DNA of 24,949 nt from Bacteroidales bacterium UBA6397 (GTDB lineage Bacteria; Bacteroidota; Bacteroidia; Bacteroidales; UBA932), in assembly GCA_002439875.1 (NCBI GenBank), contig DJQB01000001.1, positions 1 through 24,949 of the forward strand, in the 5' to 3' direction. This document shows, one piece after another, positions 24,132 through 24,949 of this stretch. Position numbers and translations under genes: made by a program. The notes under the pieces were generated by a model. That model saw only the letters and a program-made list of their open reading frames with translations. It was not told where the DNA came from and did not search any database. Positions within the stretch are counted from its first letter, which is position 1. Each line of letters begins with the position of its first letter.

Positions 24132-24911
24132 ATGAAAACCAGTTATTCAACCAAACTCACTGATAATCAGTGGCAAGTTATTAAAAAAGTCATCAATCCG
24201 CAAGAGAGAAAGAGGAAATATCCACTTCGGGAGATTATGAACGCGATTCTTTACATCAACAAAACAGGCTGCCAGTGGCGGATGCTTCCGCAGGATTTCG
24301 CGCCATGGCAGACAGTCTACTATTACTTCCGGAAGTGGAAACTCGAGGGTGTGATTGACGATATCATGTCCACACTCCACGCTCTTGCAAGAAAGGAGGT
24401 TGGTCGCAAAGAGAGCCCCAGCATGGGAATCATCGATTCCAGAAGCGTCAAGACATCGCACCACGCCGACCCGTCTTGCAAGGGGATTGACGGCAACAAA
24501 AAGATCAAAGGACGTAAGGAACATATTGTGGTTGACACACTTGGATTGCCCATGTCCGTTGCCGTCCATGAAGCTAATCTTCATGACAGTAAAGGTGCGC
24601 CGATGGCTATCGAGAAGATGGAATACAAGTTCCCGGGTCTGAAGAAAATCCTTGCCGACGGTGGATATCAAGGCTCTTTGGGAGACTGGGTGGCGGAAAG
24701 ATTCGGTTGGGCCGTGGAGGTTGTACTCAGGCCTGACGAATGTCCGACCAAATTCCAAGTGCTTCCGAAACGATGGATTGTCGAGCGATCCTTCTCTAGG
24801 CTGGAGAACTTTCGAAGACTCACCATCGACTACGAATACTTGGCTGAAACCGCCGAATCGATGGTGCAGCTCGCCTTTGCCCAGATTATGCTTAACAAAT
24901 TTTTCCAATAA
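24132..24911 (+). CDS. IS5-family transposase (DDE)
   Basis: Transposase of 259 residues that cuts and joins the ends of its own element. The N-terminal DUF4096-like helix-turn-helix region (LTDNQWQVIKKVI, then LREIMNAILYINKTGCQWRM) is followed by a DDE catalytic domain: IIDSRSVKTSHHAD holds the first Asp, ILADGGYQG the second Asp, and KRWIVERSFSRLENFRRL the Glu within the usual Y/R-type signature. The frame is complete and uninterrupted, without the programmed frameshift seen in some IS5 groups. The stop overlaps the right inverted repeat by 1 base. Its start at 24132 is about 100 bases inside the left end. An 8-bp inverted repeat (24068-24075 with 24114-24121) just upstream could help control expression. 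Confidence 0.9.
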   Translation: MKTSYSTKLTDNQWQVIKKVINPQERKRKYPLREIMNAILYINKTGCQWRMLPQDFAPWQTVYYYFRKWKLEGVIDDIMSTLHALARKEVGRKESPSMGIIDSRSVKTSHHADPSCKGIDGNKKIKGRKEHIVVDTLGLPMSVAVHEANLHDSKGAPMAIEKMEYKFPGLKKILADGGYQGSLGDWVAERFGWAVEVVLRPDECPTKFQVLPKRWIVERSFSRLENFRRLTIDYEYLAETAESMVQLAFAQIMLNKFFQ

Positions 24912-24925
24912 TTTCAAAACAGCTT
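24911..24925 (-). repeat. Right terminal inverted repeat of the IS element
   Basis: ATTTCAAAACAGCTT, the perfect reverse complement of 24021-24035; it begins on the last base of the transposase stop codon. Confidence 0.8.
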
Positions 24926-24949
24926 CTAATTCCGCAGAAAGCGACACTT

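Larger units (their letters stand above)
24020..24926 (+). mobile_element. IS5-family insertion sequence (about 907 bp)
   Basis: A single transposase gene flanked by perfect 15-bp inverted ends, AAGCTGTTTTGAAAT at 24021-24035 and its reverse complement at 24911-24925. TAA at 24017-24019 and at 24927-24929 looks like a 3-bp target duplication, putting the element at 24020-24926. Length and TNA target fit the IS1031 group of IS5. Both ends and the gene are intact, so it may still be active. Confidence 0.8.

Noticed and set aside
24147..24947. 266-codon frame opposite the transposase
   Set aside because: Antisense shadow of a complete DDE transposase with conserved motifs; no domain seen.
1..24949. 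CRISPR array, tRNA, rRNA or riboswitch
   Set aside because: No regularly spaced repeats, cloverleaf arms or known aptamer cores were seen on either strand.

Overview
The window comes from the chromosome of a Bacteroidota bacterium, most likely a gut- or rumen-type member of the Bacteroidales, with roughly even base composition. The evidence is a SusC/SusD outer-membrane uptake pair followed by DUF4843 and PKD-like lipoproteins, an AraC regulator fused to seven membrane segments, and promoters that fit the Bacteroidetes pattern (TTTG near -33, TAnnTTTG near -7) in place of the E. coli -35/-10 boxes. No RNA genes, CRISPR array or prophage were seen.

Layout from left to right. (1) 17-3449: a small beta-mannan cluster made of a GH5 endo-mannanase lipoprotein, a soluble AraC regulator and a divergent mannobiose/cellobiose 2-epimerase. 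(2) 3527-6117: an acyl-CoA ligase and a HAD phosphatase, divergently transcribed from a shared 100-base region. (3) 6154-6816: an AT-rich remnant of a hipBA toxin-antitoxin pair. hipB is intact, while hipA is reduced to its N- and C-terminal ends in different frames. A gene-poor stretch of about 320 bases follows. (4) 7173-19988: one long minus-strand operon, read in the order susC, susD, DUF4843, PKD-like lipoprotein, DUF5117-type zinc metalloprotease, 5'-nucleotidase-family lipoprotein, histidine acid phosphatase. (5) 20163-21692: an N-carbamoylputrescine amidase and a small outer-membrane barrel-like protein, each with its own promoter. (6) 21917-23787: an N-formylglutamate amidohydrolase translationally coupled (ATGA overlap) to a 7-TM AraC regulator. 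(7) 23885-24949: an IS5-family element of about 907 bp with 15-bp inverted ends, apparently inserted into a small membrane-protein gene that continues past the right edge.

How the genes work together. The left cluster would cut beta-mannan to mannobiose at the surface or in the periplasm and convert it to mannosyl-glucose in the cytoplasm; the transporter and phosphorylase are not in view. The SusCD operon pairs an outer-membrane importer with a secreted metalloprotease and two secreted phosphomonoesterases, which suggests uptake of a phosphorylated organic nutrient (phosphopeptide, nucleotide or inositol phosphate). This grouping is the most interesting system here, and its 5'-nucleotidase member has lost the family's Asn-His metal/catalytic motif. 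Across the host DNA the hexamer GAATAT/ATATTC is about five times more frequent than chance and even forces rare ATA codons. The deleted hipA and the IS insertion are two clear signs of recent genome decay.
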